This document shows, piece by piece, positions 24,891-32,939 of a DNA stretch of 39,206 nt; within the stretch, counting starts at the first letter, position 1; each line of letters opens with the position of its first letter. Origin of the DNA: an uncultured Burkholderiales bacterium (GTDB lineage: Bacteria > Pseudomonadota > Gammaproteobacteria > Burkholderiales > Burkholderiaceae_E). The stretch lies in assembly GCA_902826305.1 (NCBI GenBank), contig CADEEH010000025.1, forward strand, positions 1 to 39,206. The letters run 5' to 3'. Under the pieces are notes generated by a model. It did no database searches. It was not told the DNA's origin and saw only the letters and a list, made by a program, of their open reading frames with translations. The position numbers were made by a program, and so were the translations under genes.

Positions 24891-25988
24891 TCATCCGGCG
24901 ATCGACGCGACGATCCGCTGGAACGCCGCCCACTGGGCCTGTTTGCTGTAGACGGTCCGGATCATCTGGTGGCCGGCGCGGGCGATCCGGTCGAGTGTCG
25001 CCGTGTCGGCGAGGCTCTCGCGGATCAGCGCCACCGCCTGTTCGGCGGTATCGTACAGGCGCATCGTCTCCCCGTCGCGCATGCCCTCCGGATAGTTGCC
25101 CGCGTCCGAGATCATCATCGCGCGGCAACCCATCGCCTCCCAGCAGCGCATGTTGCCCCGGTCCGGGCCCGACATGTCGATCGCGCCGTTGAGCACGATC
25201 CGGCTCTGCGACAGGATCTCGTAGTACGCCAGGCCGAAGGTCGGCGGCTGCGTGACGCGCTGGATCGACCGCGGTCGGCGATGTGCGCCGAGCGGCAGCA
25301 GTCGGCCGGGCATCGACTCGGCCAGTCGCGTCAGTCGCGACGGCTCGAGTGCGAACACGACACGATGCCGGTCGGCCAGTGTGGCCACCGCCTCGAGGAT
25401 CGCGGCGCGCCGCTTGTGATGGCGCGAGAACGAGCCGACGAACAACACGTCGATCGGCCGCTCGTCGTTGGCGGCGAACCGATCCATCGCCGGATCGTGC
25501 GACGGCGAGAAATACGCCGGCTTCCAGCCCTGCGCGCGCCACTGCTCGATCACCGACGGGTAGTTGCACAGCACACGGTCGTAGGCGGCGAAGTCGGCGC
25601 CCGGGGAGGGTGCGGCGCGCCAGGCGATCTTCGCGCGCACACACCCGGGCAGCTTGGCCACGAACGCGCTGCCGTAGCGCATCGGGTCCAGGTTGTAGAA
25701 GACCTCGGTCCGGTGCTCCTCGATCTGCGCGAGCAGGATCTGTTCGAGCGTGGCATCGGCGGCGATGCCGTGTTCGGAGGCCCACGCCCGCTGGATCGTC
25801 TCGTCGTCGCCATTGGTGAAGAACGTGCTCGAGTCGCCTTCGAACACCGGCTCGAGGATGTGTGACGACGAATAGCGGTCGGCGAGGAATGCCTGGCGGT
25901 GGTCGTCGTAGGAGCGTGCGTCGGCGGACAGGCGGCGCAGCCGCGTGCGATAGGTCGCGTAGATGCCGCAGTTCTCGAACAGCCTCAT
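24891..25988 (-). CDS. CgeB-like glycosyltransferase (Glyco_trans_1_2 domain)
   Basis: This 365-residue GT-B-type protein has an N-terminal half with EVFYNLDPMRYGSAFV and DRVLCNYPSVIEQWRAQGWKPAYFSPSHDP, typical of CgeB/DUF3880-like transferases. The C-terminal half begins DVLFVGSFSRHHKRRAAIL and includes YYEILSQSRIVLNGAI and RCWEAMGCRAMMISDAG, then GETMRLYDTAEQAV. Such proteins often transfer sugars in polysaccharide or glycan loci. The start ATG 25988 overlaps the preceding sugar-transferase gene by four bases (ATGA 25985-25988); a longer frame upstream would lie within that gene. The specific sugar is unknown. Confidence 0.82.
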   Translation of the reverse strand: MRLFENCGIYATYRTRLRRLSADARSYDDHRQAFLADRYSSSHILEPVFEGDSSTFFTNGDDETIQRAWASEHGIAADATLEQILLAQIEEHRTEVFYNLDPMRYGSAFVAKLPGCVRAKIAWRAAPSPGADFAAYDRVLCNYPSVIEQWRAQGWKPAYFSPSHDPAMDRFAANDERPIDVLFVGSFSRHHKRRAAILEAVATLADRHRVVFALEPSRLTRLAESMPGRLLPLGAHRRPRSIQRVTQPPTFGLAYYEILSQSRIVLNGAIDMSGPDRGNMRCWEAMGCRAMMISDAGNYPEGMRDGETMRLYDTAEQAVALIRESLADTATLDRIARAGHQMIRTVYSKQAQWAAFQRIVASIAG

Positions 25989-26728
25989 GGTCGAGTGGAA
26001 CGTGGTTCGTCGAGCGCCGCGTGGGTGTCCAGCTCGGCCGGCCACGGGGGAAGTCCCGGCAGCAGTCGGCGATAGAGCTGGCTGGCGGGGAACATCGTGG
26101 CCCAGAGCGTCAGCAGGATCAGCAGCAGGTACATCCGCACCGAGCGGTGCGCGATCGCCCAGGCCTCGACCTGGCCCTTGTAGCGGACCACGACGTTGGC
26201 ATAAAACGCCTGGCGGTCCTGCGCCCGGGCGACGATCTCGTCTTCGCTGCGAAACACGATCGAGCCGAGCCCGCTCAGGCCGGGGCGTACCGCCGACAGC
26301 AGCGTGCGCAGCTCCGAGGTGTACATCGCGAAGTGCACCGGCGCGAGCGGTCGTGGTCCGATCAGACTCATGTCGCCGGTGAGCACGTTGACCAGCTGCG
26401 GCAGTTCGTTGAGCTTCGTCTCGCGCAGCAGTCGCCCGAACGGCAGCACGCGCGGGTCGTCCTTCAGCGTCAGCAATCCGGCGCCCAGGTTCGGGCTGTC
26501 CTTGAGCATCGTCGCGAACTTGACCAGCTCGAACTCGCGGCCGCCGAGGCCGATCCGGCGTTGCCGATACAACACTTCGTGCTCGCCGGTGAAACGCAGC
26601 ACCAGCGCGATCAGCGCCAGCAGCGGCGACAGCGCGATCAGCGCGGCACCCGACAGCAGCACGTCGAGCATGCGGATCAGACCGTCCTGCAGCGTCAGGT
26701 CGCGGCTGGGGATCGGGGTCGAGCTCAT
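25985..26728 (-). CDS. PglC-like initiating sugar transferase (bacterial sugar transferase, monotopic PGT)
   Basis: This 247-residue protein transfers a sugar-1-phosphate to undecaprenyl phosphate, starting the repeat unit. A hydrophobic re-entrant helix lies at about 22-46 (LDVLLSGAALIALSPLLALIALVL). Then come VLYRQRRIGLGGREFELVKFATML and DPRVLPFGRLLRETKLNELPQLVNVL, ending GDMSLIGPRPL. In PglC the catalytic dyad is Asp-Glu; here the aligned position is Asn107-Glu108, and the codon is AAC. A second hydrophobic segment near 205-225 (SVRMYLLLILLTLWATMF) is extra. It lacks the N-terminal membrane bundle of WbaP-type enzymes. Whether it is active as a transferase is therefore open. Confidence 0.85.
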   Translation of the reverse strand: MSSTPIPSRDLTLQDGLIRMLDVLLSGAALIALSPLLALIALVLRFTGEHEVLYRQRRIGLGGREFELVKFATMLKDSPNLGAGLLTLKDDPRVLPFGRLLRETKLNELPQLVNVLTGDMSLIGPRPLAPVHFAMYTSELRTLLSAVRPGLSGLGSIVFRSEDEIVARAQDRQAFYANVVVRYKGQVEAWAIAHRSVRMYLLLILLTLWATMFPASQLYRRLLPGLPPWPAELDTHAALDEPRSTRP

Positions 26729-26762
26729 GTCGGCTCCCGCAGGTCTCGGCCCGCGCGGCTCT

Positions 26763-27968
26763 TCACCGGCAGGCCCCGGCGATCGCGTCGACGACCCGGT
26801 CGACCTGGGCATCGGTCAGGTCGGCGCCCGAGGGCAGCATCATCGCCCGGCGCCACAGGTCGTCGGCGACCTCGAACGCGCCGGGCCCGGCGAAGCCGCG
26901 GTAGATCGGCAGATCCGGCAACGGCACCCACAGCGGACGCACCTGGATCGAGTCGGCCTGCAGCGCCCGGATCACCGGCTCGGCCGGCCCGGGCAATCGC
27001 ACCGTCGACATCCAGGCGTTGTCCTCGACCCGCGGGTCGAGGATCGCGAACCGGGCCGCCGGCATCAGCCGGGGGATCGCCTCGCGATAACGACGATCGA
27101 TCCGCCGCTTGGCCTGCCGCATCGTCTCCAGCCGCTCGAGCTGCGCGACTCCGAGCGCCGCGCACAGGTTGCTCATCCGCAGGTTGAGCCCGTAGGCGTC
27201 GTGTTCGAACGAGTACGGATTGGTCTTGGCCGTGGAACTGACGTGACGCGCCCGCGCGATCAGCGCGGGGTCGTTGCCGAGCAGCGCGCCGCCGGCGCCG
27301 GTGGTGACGATCTTGTTCGCGTTGAAGCTGGTGGTCGCCAGCACGTGCCCGGCGCCGGCCGGAACCGATCGCCGGCCCGGCGCCTCGCCGGCGAACGACG
27401 CGCCCAGGCACTGCGCCATGTCGTGCACGACGTGCAGGCCATGGCGGGCGGCGATCGCGTGCAGCCGGTCGATGTCGGCCAGGCCGCCGAACAGGTGCAC
27501 GACACAGAGGGTGCTGATGATGCGGCCGGTGTCGCGTTCCTCGATCCCGCCGTCGACCGGACGGCACCGTTCGGCGAGGAAGACCTCGAGGCGACGCGCG
27601 TCGAGCTGCCAGTCGCCCGCGGCCAGGTCGACGAAGATCGGCGTCATCCCGGCGCGCACGATCGCACTGGCGGGCGCGGCGAACGTCAGCGCCGGCATCA
27701 GCACGCCGGTGCCGGGTGCATCGATCAGCTCGAAGGCCAGTTGCAGCGCGCAGGTGCCGCTGGCCAGCGAAACCGCCTGCTCGAATCCGAGCGCGGCGGC
27801 CAGCTGCTGTTCGAAGCGGGCGACGTACGGGCCCGCGTACGAGATCCAGCCGGAGGCGAGCGCCTCGGCGACGTAGCGCGATTCGGCCGCACCCAGCGAC
27901 GGCAGGTGATTGCCGATCGGTGCGCCGTCGTGCCCACCCGTTCGGTGGGTCAGTGGACTAGCCTGCAT
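26763..27968 (-). CDS. DegT/DnrJ/EryC1/StrS-family aminotransferase (third in locus)
   Basis: This 401-residue PLP enzyme resembles PglE/LegC-like sugar-nucleotide 4-aminotransferases. The Schiff-base Lys is at residue 219 (SFNANKIVTTGAGGAL). Other landmarks are SWISYAGPYVARFEQQL-like N-terminal sequence (ASGWISYAGPYVARFE), SLASGTCALQLAFEL, VVHDMAQCLGASFAG and LNLRMSNLCAALGVAQLERLE. ATG 27968 lies 11 bp after the epimerase stop, in a short duplicated sequence described as a separate repeat. With the dehydratase/epimerase just upstream it may make an amino-deoxysugar nucleotide. Substrate is not determined. Confidence 0.87.
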   Translation of the reverse strand: MQASPLTHRTGGHDGAPIGNHLPSLGAAESRYVAEALASGWISYAGPYVARFEQQLAAALGFEQAVSLASGTCALQLAFELIDAPGTGVLMPALTFAAPASAIVRAGMTPIFVDLAAGDWQLDARRLEVFLAERCRPVDGGIEERDTGRIISTLCVVHLFGGLADIDRLHAIAARHGLHVVHDMAQCLGASFAGEAPGRRSVPAGAGHVLATTSFNANKIVTTGAGGALLGNDPALIARARHVSSTAKTNPYSFEHDAYGLNLRMSNLCAALGVAQLERLETMRQAKRRIDRRYREAIPRLMPAARFAILDPRVEDNAWMSTVRLPGPAEPVIRALQADSIQVRPLWVPLPDLPIYRGFAGPGAFEVADDLWRRAMMLPSGADLTDAQVDRVVDAIAGACR

Positions 27969-27990
27969 GCTTCGGTGGACTAGCCTGCAT
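27953..27990. repeat. 16-bp direct repeat spanning the epimerase/aminotransferase junction
   Basis: GTGGACTAGCCTGCAT occurs at 27953-27968 and again at 27975-27990, a 22-bp period. One copy encodes the end of the epimerase (...YAG stop); the other encodes the first codons of the aminotransferase (MQAS). Confidence 0.9.
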
Positions 27991-28978
27991 ACGGAATGTT
28001 GTAGTAGCGCGGGTGCCCGGGCTCGCGGATGATGCCGAGCCGGATCAGGTCGGCGACCTCGTGCATGCCGTCGGGCACGCGCAGCGTGATCGAGAAGCCG
28101 AGCCGGTCTCGGATCCGATCGCAGTTGACGCGGTAGTCGCGCGGGTCCTCGACCTGGGTCACGCGGTCGATCTTCGCCTGCGGGAAGATCTTCAGCAGGT
28201 GCTCGACGAGCATGCCCTTGGTGTAGTTCTCGGTGGTGTCGCCGACATTGAACACCTCGTAGGCGACCTGCGCGGCCGGTGCCTGCAGCACACGCAGGTA
28301 GGCCTGAGCGAAGTCGCGCACGTGGCAATACGGCCGCCAGAACTGCTCGCCGTAGATCCGCAGTCCCTTGCCGATCGCCAGGTCCTTGGTGAACTCGTTG
28401 ACGGTCAGGTCGAAGCGCATCCGCGAAGACGCGCCGTAGACGGTCGCGAAGCGAAGCGCGGTCGGCGCGAAATCCGCCGAGCGGTTCTCCGCTGCGAGCA
28501 GGTACTGCTCGAAGCGCACTTTCAGTTCGGCGTACAACGACACCGGCGCCAGCGGCGAGGTCTCGTCCACGTAGCGCGTCGGATCACTCATGCGACCGTA
28601 GTTGCTGCAGGTCGAGGCGAACACGAAGCGGCCGATGCCGCGCGCGCGACAGCGTTCGACCAGGTGGCGCCCGGCTTCCCAGTTGGTCCGCCGTGCCTCG
28701 TCCGGATCCCGCGCGCAGGCCGGATCACCGACGATCGCCGCCAGGTGCAGCACCGCGTCGTACGGTCGTTCGGCGAGGACGCGGTCGACCGCGTCGTGAT
28801 CGTTCAGGTCGCATCGCCGCAGCGTGAACGACGGATGATGCAGCAGGTCGATGATCGATTCGCCGCCGAAGGACAGGCGATCGAGGCCGGTCACGTGGTA
28901 GCCGTGGGTGATCAGTGCGCGCACCAGCACGGATCCGATGTAACCGGCCGCGCCGGTGACCAGGACGGAGGAGGTCAT
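27980..28978 (-). CDS. NAD-dependent sugar-nucleotide epimerase/dehydratase (extended SDR)
   Basis: This 332-residue extended short-chain dehydrogenase has the NAD-binding motif GAAGYIG at 9-15 and the active-site YxxxK (Tyr149, Lys153 in SLYAELK). FASTCSNYG supplies the Ser/Thr of the triad. The C-terminal half has FWRPYCHVRDFAQAYLRVL and EVFNVGDTTENYTKGML, characteristic of the nucleotide-sugar epimerases with a His-Val-x-D motif. The product cannot be specified, because epimerases and 4,6-dehydratases share these motifs. It is 27 bp downstream of the WecA-like gene and immediately before an aminotransferase gene; the two may act in sequence. Confidence 0.88.
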   Translation of the reverse strand: MTSSVLVTGAAGYIGSVLVRALITHGYHVTGLDRLSFGGESIIDLLHHPSFTLRRCDLNDHDAVDRVLAERPYDAVLHLAAIVGDPACARDPDEARRTNWEAGRHLVERCRARGIGRFVFASTCSNYGRMSDPTRYVDETSPLAPVSLYAELKVRFEQYLLAAENRSADFAPTALRFATVYGASSRMRFDLTVNEFTKDLAIGKGLRIYGEQFWRPYCHVRDFAQAYLRVLQAPAAQVAYEVFNVGDTTENYTKGMLVEHLLKIFPQAKIDRVTQVEDPRDYRVNCDRIRDRLGFSITLRVPDGMHEVADLIRLGIIREPGHPRYYNIPYAG

Positions 28979-29005
28979 GACTCGCGAGAGGGTGTTCCCC
29001 AGGTC

Positions 29006-30145
29006 CTACGACACCGCCTCGCTGGGCTCGACCTCGTCGGCGGGCGGGGCGACGTCCGGCGGCACGACCGCGCGATCGCGGATCCGGCGATCGGCGAGCA
29101 TCATCGCGCCGAGATAGACGGCGAACAGCCCGACGTAGCTCCAGAACATCAGGTACTCCGGCACGTTCGTCCGCCACGCGGCGTAGCCGATCGCCCCCAT
29201 CGTGCCGTTGATCGCGATCAGCGTCCCGATCGAACGGGTCACCGGCAGGCCGAGGTCGGCCAGCACGTGGTGCAGGTGCCGCCGATCGGGTTTCATCGGC
29301 GCATGGCCGGCGGCGACGCGTCGGATGAAGCAGGCGAGCATGTCGAACAGCGGCACCGCCATGATCCAGACCGCGGTGATCGGTGTCATGCTTTCGTCGC
29401 CGAAGTACATCGCGAGCCGGACGGCGAGCCACGCGAGCACGAAGCCCAGCAGCATGCTGCCGCCGTCGCCGAGGAAGACGGCCGCCTTGGCCCGCAGCGG
29501 CGAGCGCAGGTTGTAGACGAGGAATCCGGTCACCGCCCCGACCAGCGCGAACACCGCGGGGCCGAACGCCGAGCCCGCGACATCGGGGCGATCGGCCGCG
29601 ATCGTGGCGATCACCATGCCGAACCAGAACAGCGACGTCAGCGCGACCCCGCCTGCGAGTCCGTCGACACCGTCGATCCAGTTGAACGCGTTGACCACCG
29701 CGGCGATGCCGACGACCGTGACGAACAGTCCCAGCCAGCCGAGCCCGAACATGAACGGGCCGACCAGGTGACCCAGGTGATACAGGTGGATGTCATCGAG
29801 GAAGATCGCGGCCAGCGTGGCGACCACGTGCACCGCGAAACGGAAACGGGCGCGGATCGGCTGGATGTCGTCGGCGAAGCCGACCGCGAAGATCAGCAGG
29901 CTGCCTGCGATCAGTCCCGCGGTCTTGTTGATGAACAGGCCGAAGGTGATCGTGACCACGATCATCGCGATCACGATCGACAGTCCGCCGACCAGCGGCA
30001 CCCGGCCGGCGTGGCGCTTGCGCTGGTTCGGACAGTCGACCCAGCTGCGCTGCTCGGCGAGGCGCATCAGGAACGGCATGGCGATCACGACGACCGACAG
30101 CGCCAACACGGCGGCCAGCGCGCTCTTGACCAGGAATACATCCAT
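29006..30145 (-). CDS. WecA/TagO-like polyprenyl-phosphate sugar-1-phosphate transferase
   Basis: A 379-residue polytopic membrane protein of the MraY/WecA superfamily with about 11 hydrophobic helices. Family motifs: VGFADD (91-93 Ala-Asp-Asp), NAFNWIDGVDGLAGG (about 152-166) and RRHLHHVL (His290-293). Such enzymes transfer GlcNAc-1-P or a related HexNAc-1-P to undecaprenyl phosphate. ATG 30145 is chosen because an upstream in-frame ATG would add 55 unrelated, Arg-rich residues before the first helix. The C-terminus has a polar tail. It starts a - strand operon of five or more EPS genes after a 506-bp spacer. A second, different initiating transferase is encoded downstream at 25985-26728. 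Confidence 0.92.
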   Translation of the reverse strand: MDVFLVKSALAAVLALSVVVIAMPFLMRLAEQRSWVDCPNQRKRHAGRVPLVGGLSIVIAMIVVTITFGLFINKTAGLIAGSLLIFAVGFADDIQPIRARFRFAVHVVATLAAIFLDDIHLYHLGHLVGPFMFGLGWLGLFVTVVGIAAVVNAFNWIDGVDGLAGGVALTSLFWFGMVIATIAADRPDVAGSAFGPAVFALVGAVTGFLVYNLRSPLRAKAAVFLGDGGSMLLGFVLAWLAVRLAMYFGDESMTPITAVWIMAVPLFDMLACFIRRVAAGHAPMKPDRRHLHHVLADLGLPVTRSIGTLIAINGTMGAIGYAAWRTNVPEYLMFWSYVGLFAVYLGAMMLADRRIRDRAVVPPDVAPPADEVEPSEAVS

Positions 30146-30199
30146 TGCGAACAGCCTTGGTGAGGAACTTCGGCCGGAGTGCGCGTTTCGCACGTGCTG

Positions 30200-30217
30200 C
30201 CGACCTTCGAAGGTCGG
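30200..30217. promoter_or_regulatory. Perfect 18-bp palindrome, possible operator
   Basis: CCGACCTTCGAAGGTCGG reads the same on both strands. It lies about 55 bp upstream of the start of the WecA-like gene, suitable for binding a dimeric regulator or forming a leader hairpin. Confidence 0.5.
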
Positions 30218-30626
30218 GTCCCCGGTGATCCGTCGCGGCACGAATGCCGATCTCGAGAAAGCGGCGATCAACCGCGCGACGATCCGCTTCGTTCCTCGCT
30301 TCCTGGCCATGGCCCCGATGGATGCCCGGGCGCCTGTCGTTTCTGTTCACAAGCGGTGGTCTTGATCACCGCCTGCCCGGTTGCCCCACAATCCGTGTCG
30401 AAACCACCGGCGTTTCGAGACAGCTTCGAGGTTAGTTCAACCGGGCCGCGACATCTTCCCCTAAACGGACGAATTCGTCGATCACGGGGATATTGCCGAT
30501 GATTGTGACGCGACGCCGGTGTCGCATCGATCCCATGTTCGCGCGACGGCGCACGCCGATCCGACACCGGGGTGCACCGGGCGCAACACTTCTGTTGTCG
30601 TGAGCCGACGCGGGGTGCGACAGGCA

Positions 30627-30648
30627 GCCCTGCACGCGCGGGCAGGGC
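30627..30648 (-). terminator. Weak terminator-like hairpin after fcl
   Basis: GCCCTGC (30627-30633) pairs with GCAGGGC (30642-30648) across an 8-nt loop, about 4 nt after the fcl stop. No T run follows on the - strand, so termination is doubtful; it may instead be a processing or stability element. Confidence 0.3.
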
Positions 30649-30651
30649 CCG

Positions 30652-31644
30652 TCAGGCGCGCCGGGAACCGTCGAGAGCGCGGTACGCCTCGACCATCTGC
30701 GCCAGTCCGTCGTCGAGACCGATACGCGGCGACCAGCCGAACGATCGCAGGCGGCTCGAATCCATCAGCTTGCGCGGTGTGCCGTCCGGCTTGCTGCTGT
30801 CGTAGACAATGCGGCCGCCGAAGCCGCTCGCACGAGCGACCCGTTCGGCCAGTTCGGCGATCGTCAGGTCGCTGCCCGAACCGATGTTCACCACCGGCGG
30901 CATCCACGCATCGGCCTGCGGCTGGCGTGGTCCCAGCAGCGCGTCGAAGCGATCGTCGGGCAGGTTCATCAGGTGGAGCGACGCGTCGGCCAGGTCGTCG
31001 CTGTGCAGGAACTCGCGTCGCGGGCGGCCGGAACCCCAGACGGGCACCTGATCGGCGCCGGCGCGGACGGCCTCGCAGAACTTGCGCACCAGTGCGGGGA
31101 TCACATGCGAGTTGGCCGGATCGAAATTGTCGTTCGGGCCGTACAGGTTGGTGGGCATCGCGGCCAGGAAACGTGTGCCGTGCTGCCGGTTGTAGCTCCA
31201 GCAGGTCTCGATGCCGGCGATCTTGGCCAGCGCGTAGGCGCGATTCGTGGGCTCGAGCAGCCCGGTGAGCAGATGCTCCTCCTTGATCGGCTGCGGCGCG
31301 AATTTCGGATAGATGCACGACGAACCCAGGAACAGCAGGCGACGCACGCCGTGCCGGTGGGCGCTGTCGATCACGTTGTTCTGGATCGACAGGTTGTCGC
31401 GGATGAAGTCGGCCGGGTAGGTGTCGTTGGCGAGGATCCCGCCGACCTTGGCCGCGGCCAGGAACACGTACTCGGGCCGGGTCTCGGCGAACAGGGCTTC
31501 GGTCGCCTGGCGATCGGTGAGATCCGTCTGCGCATGGGTGCGCAGGACCAGGCCGGTGTGGCCACGGGATTCCAGCGCACGCCGGATCGCCGAACCGACG
31601 AGTCCGCGATGACCGGCGACGAAGATACGCGCGCTGTGTTCCAT
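30652..31644 (-). CDS. fcl: GDP-L-fucose synthase
   Basis: This 330-residue extended SDR converts GDP-4-keto-6-deoxy-D-mannose to GDP-L-fucose by epimerisation and NADPH reduction. The cofactor motif is FVAGHRGLVGSAI (G11, G14, G17). The highly characteristic FLGSSCIYPKFAPQPIKEE carries the catalytic Cys, and NRAYALAKIAG carries the YxxxK pair. NLYGPNDNFDPANSHVIPA and VWGSGRPRREFLHSDDLA are also typical. ATG 31644 is preferred; an in-frame TTG at 31662 is a less likely alternative. It lies 28 bp after gmd, the usual operon order, so the EPS probably contains L-fucose. Confidence 0.96.
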   Translation of the reverse strand: MEHSARIFVAGHRGLVGSAIRRALESRGHTGLVLRTHAQTDLTDRQATEALFAETRPEYVFLAAAKVGGILANDTYPADFIRDNLSIQNNVIDSAHRHGVRRLLFLGSSCIYPKFAPQPIKEEHLLTGLLEPTNRAYALAKIAGIETCWSYNRQHGTRFLAAMPTNLYGPNDNFDPANSHVIPALVRKFCEAVRAGADQVPVWGSGRPRREFLHSDDLADASLHLMNLPDDRFDALLGPRQPQADAWMPPVVNIGSGSDLTIAELAERVARASGFGGRIVYDSSKPDGTPRKLMDSSRLRSFGWSPRIGLDDGLAQMVEAYRALDGSRRA

Positions 31645-31672
31645 CCCGTTGTCCGCCTGCAACCGGTCCGGC

Positions 31673-32761
31673 TCAGGCCTGCCGGTGGTGGACCTGGTGG
31701 CCGGCTTCGCGAAGGACCGAGAAACGGCGCGCGACGTCCAGATCGTGACGGATCATCTCCGAGACCAGCTCGTCGAACGAGACCTTCGGCGTCCAGCCGA
31801 GCAGTCGCTTCGCCTTGGAGGCATCACCGAGCAGCGTCTCGACCTCGGTCGGCCGGAAGTAGCGCGGGTCGACACGCACGATCGTGTTGCCGGCCGCGTC
31901 GGTGCCGGTCTCCTCGACGCCGTCACCCTGCCAGCGGATCTTCAAGTCCAGTTCCGCGGCGGCCCGTTCGACGAACTGGCGCACCGAATACTGCAGCCCG
32001 GTCGCGATCACGAAGTCCTCGGGCTGCTGCTGCTGGAGCATCAGCCACTGCGCCTCGATGTAGTCCTTGGCGTGCCCCCAGTCGCGCTTGGCGTCCAGGT
32101 TGCCCAGGTACAGGCAGTCCTGCTGGCCGAGCTTGATCCGTGCGAGTGCCCGCGTGATCTTGCGCGTGACGAACGTCTCCCCGCGCAGCGGCGACTCGTG
32201 ATTGAACAGCACCCCGTTGCAGGCGTACATGCCGTACGCCTCGCGGTAGTTGACGGTGATCCAGTACGCGTACAGCTTGGCCGCGGCGTACGGGCTGCGC
32301 GGGTAGAACGGCGTCGATTCGTTCTGCGGCACCGCCTGCACCTTGCCGTAGAGCTCGGACGTCGATGCCTGATAGAAACGGGTCTTCTTCTCGAGACCGA
32401 GGATGCGGATCGCCTCGAGCAGCCTCAGCGTACCGATCGCATCCGCGTTCGCGGTGTATTCGGCGGTCTCGAACGACACCGCGACGTGGCTCTGCGCGGC
32501 GAGGTTGTAGATCTCGTCGGGCTGCACCTGCTGCACGATACGGATCAGGTTGGTCGCATCGGTCAGGTCGCCGTAGTGCAGGATCAGATGCACATCCTTC
32601 TCGTGCGGATCCTGGTACAGGTGATCGATCCGCTCGGTGTTCAGCAGCGACGCGCGCCGCTTGATGCCGTGCACCTCGTAGCCCTTCTCGAGAAGGAAGG
32701 CCGCGAGGTAGGCACCATCCTGGCCGGTGATGCCTGTGATCAGAGCGCGTTTCTTGGTCAT
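31673..32761 (-). CDS. gmd: GDP-mannose 4,6-dehydratase
   Basis: This 362-residue SDR enzyme converts GDP-D-mannose to GDP-4-keto-6-deoxy-D-mannose, the branch point to GDP-fucose (Fcl) and GDP-perosamine (Per-like gene at 9532). Diagnostic stretches are [82 protein letters not shown] (YxxxK) and [25 protein letters not shown] 32761 (MTKKRALIT) is the standard start, although the frame remains open for 14 more codons. It begins a two-gene unit with fcl. Confidence 0.97.
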   Translation of the reverse strand: MTKKRALITGITGQDGAYLAAFLLEKGYEVHGIKRRASLLNTERIDHLYQDPHEKDVHLILHYGDLTDATNLIRIVQQVQPDEIYNLAAQSHVAVSFETAEYTANADAIGTLRLLEAIRILGLEKKTRFYQASTSELYGKVQAVPQNESTPFYPRSPYAAAKLYAYWITVNYREAYGMYACNGVLFNHESPLRGETFVTRKITRALARIKLGQQDCLYLGNLDAKRDWGHAKDYIEAQWLMLQQQQPEDFVIATGLQYSVRQFVERAAAELDLKIRWQGDGVEETGTDAAGNTIVRVDPRYFRPTEVETLLGDASKAKRLLGWTPKVSFDELVSEMIRHDLDVARRFSVLREAGHQVHHRQA

Positions 32762-32939
32762 GCTTGGCCGTTCGACGACAATGAAGGGAGGGGATGATCG
32801 CACATGGGTTTTGACGGGCGTCGGTTCGCGGCGCCGCGGGGCGATTCAGCCGGCAAGGTTATCAGACAAGGTCCGCCGGAGCGTCGCCTGAACGAGGTAT
32901 CGGGCCGGCGGCGCGGCCCGGCCGACCGCTGGTGTCGCT

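Larger units (their letters stand above)
30146..30651. other. 506-bp spacer between fcl and the WecA-like gene
   Basis: No credible coding region on either strand. It contains an 18-bp perfect palindrome (30200-30217) with an adjacent GCACGTGC (30190-30197), a 9-bp inverted repeat (CCGGTGTCG at 30516-30524 with CGACACCGG at 30562-30570) and a hairpin just after fcl. It probably carries the promoter of the WecA-operon; no convincing -35/-10 pair was found by eye. Confidence 0.55.

Noticed and set aside
21445-24951. Long + strand open frame opposite aceE and the beta-helix gene
   Set aside because: Low-complexity antisense translation with no domain pattern; the - strand genes have clear motifs.
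28013-30163. Long + strand open frame opposite the epimerase and WecA-like genes
   Set aside because: Composition typical of a shadow frame in high-GC DNA; both - strand genes carry full family motifs.
30516-30570. 9-bp inverted repeat in the fcl/WecA spacer as a terminator or riboswitch
   Set aside because: The arms are 37 nt apart, no T tract follows, and no known riboswitch motif is visible.
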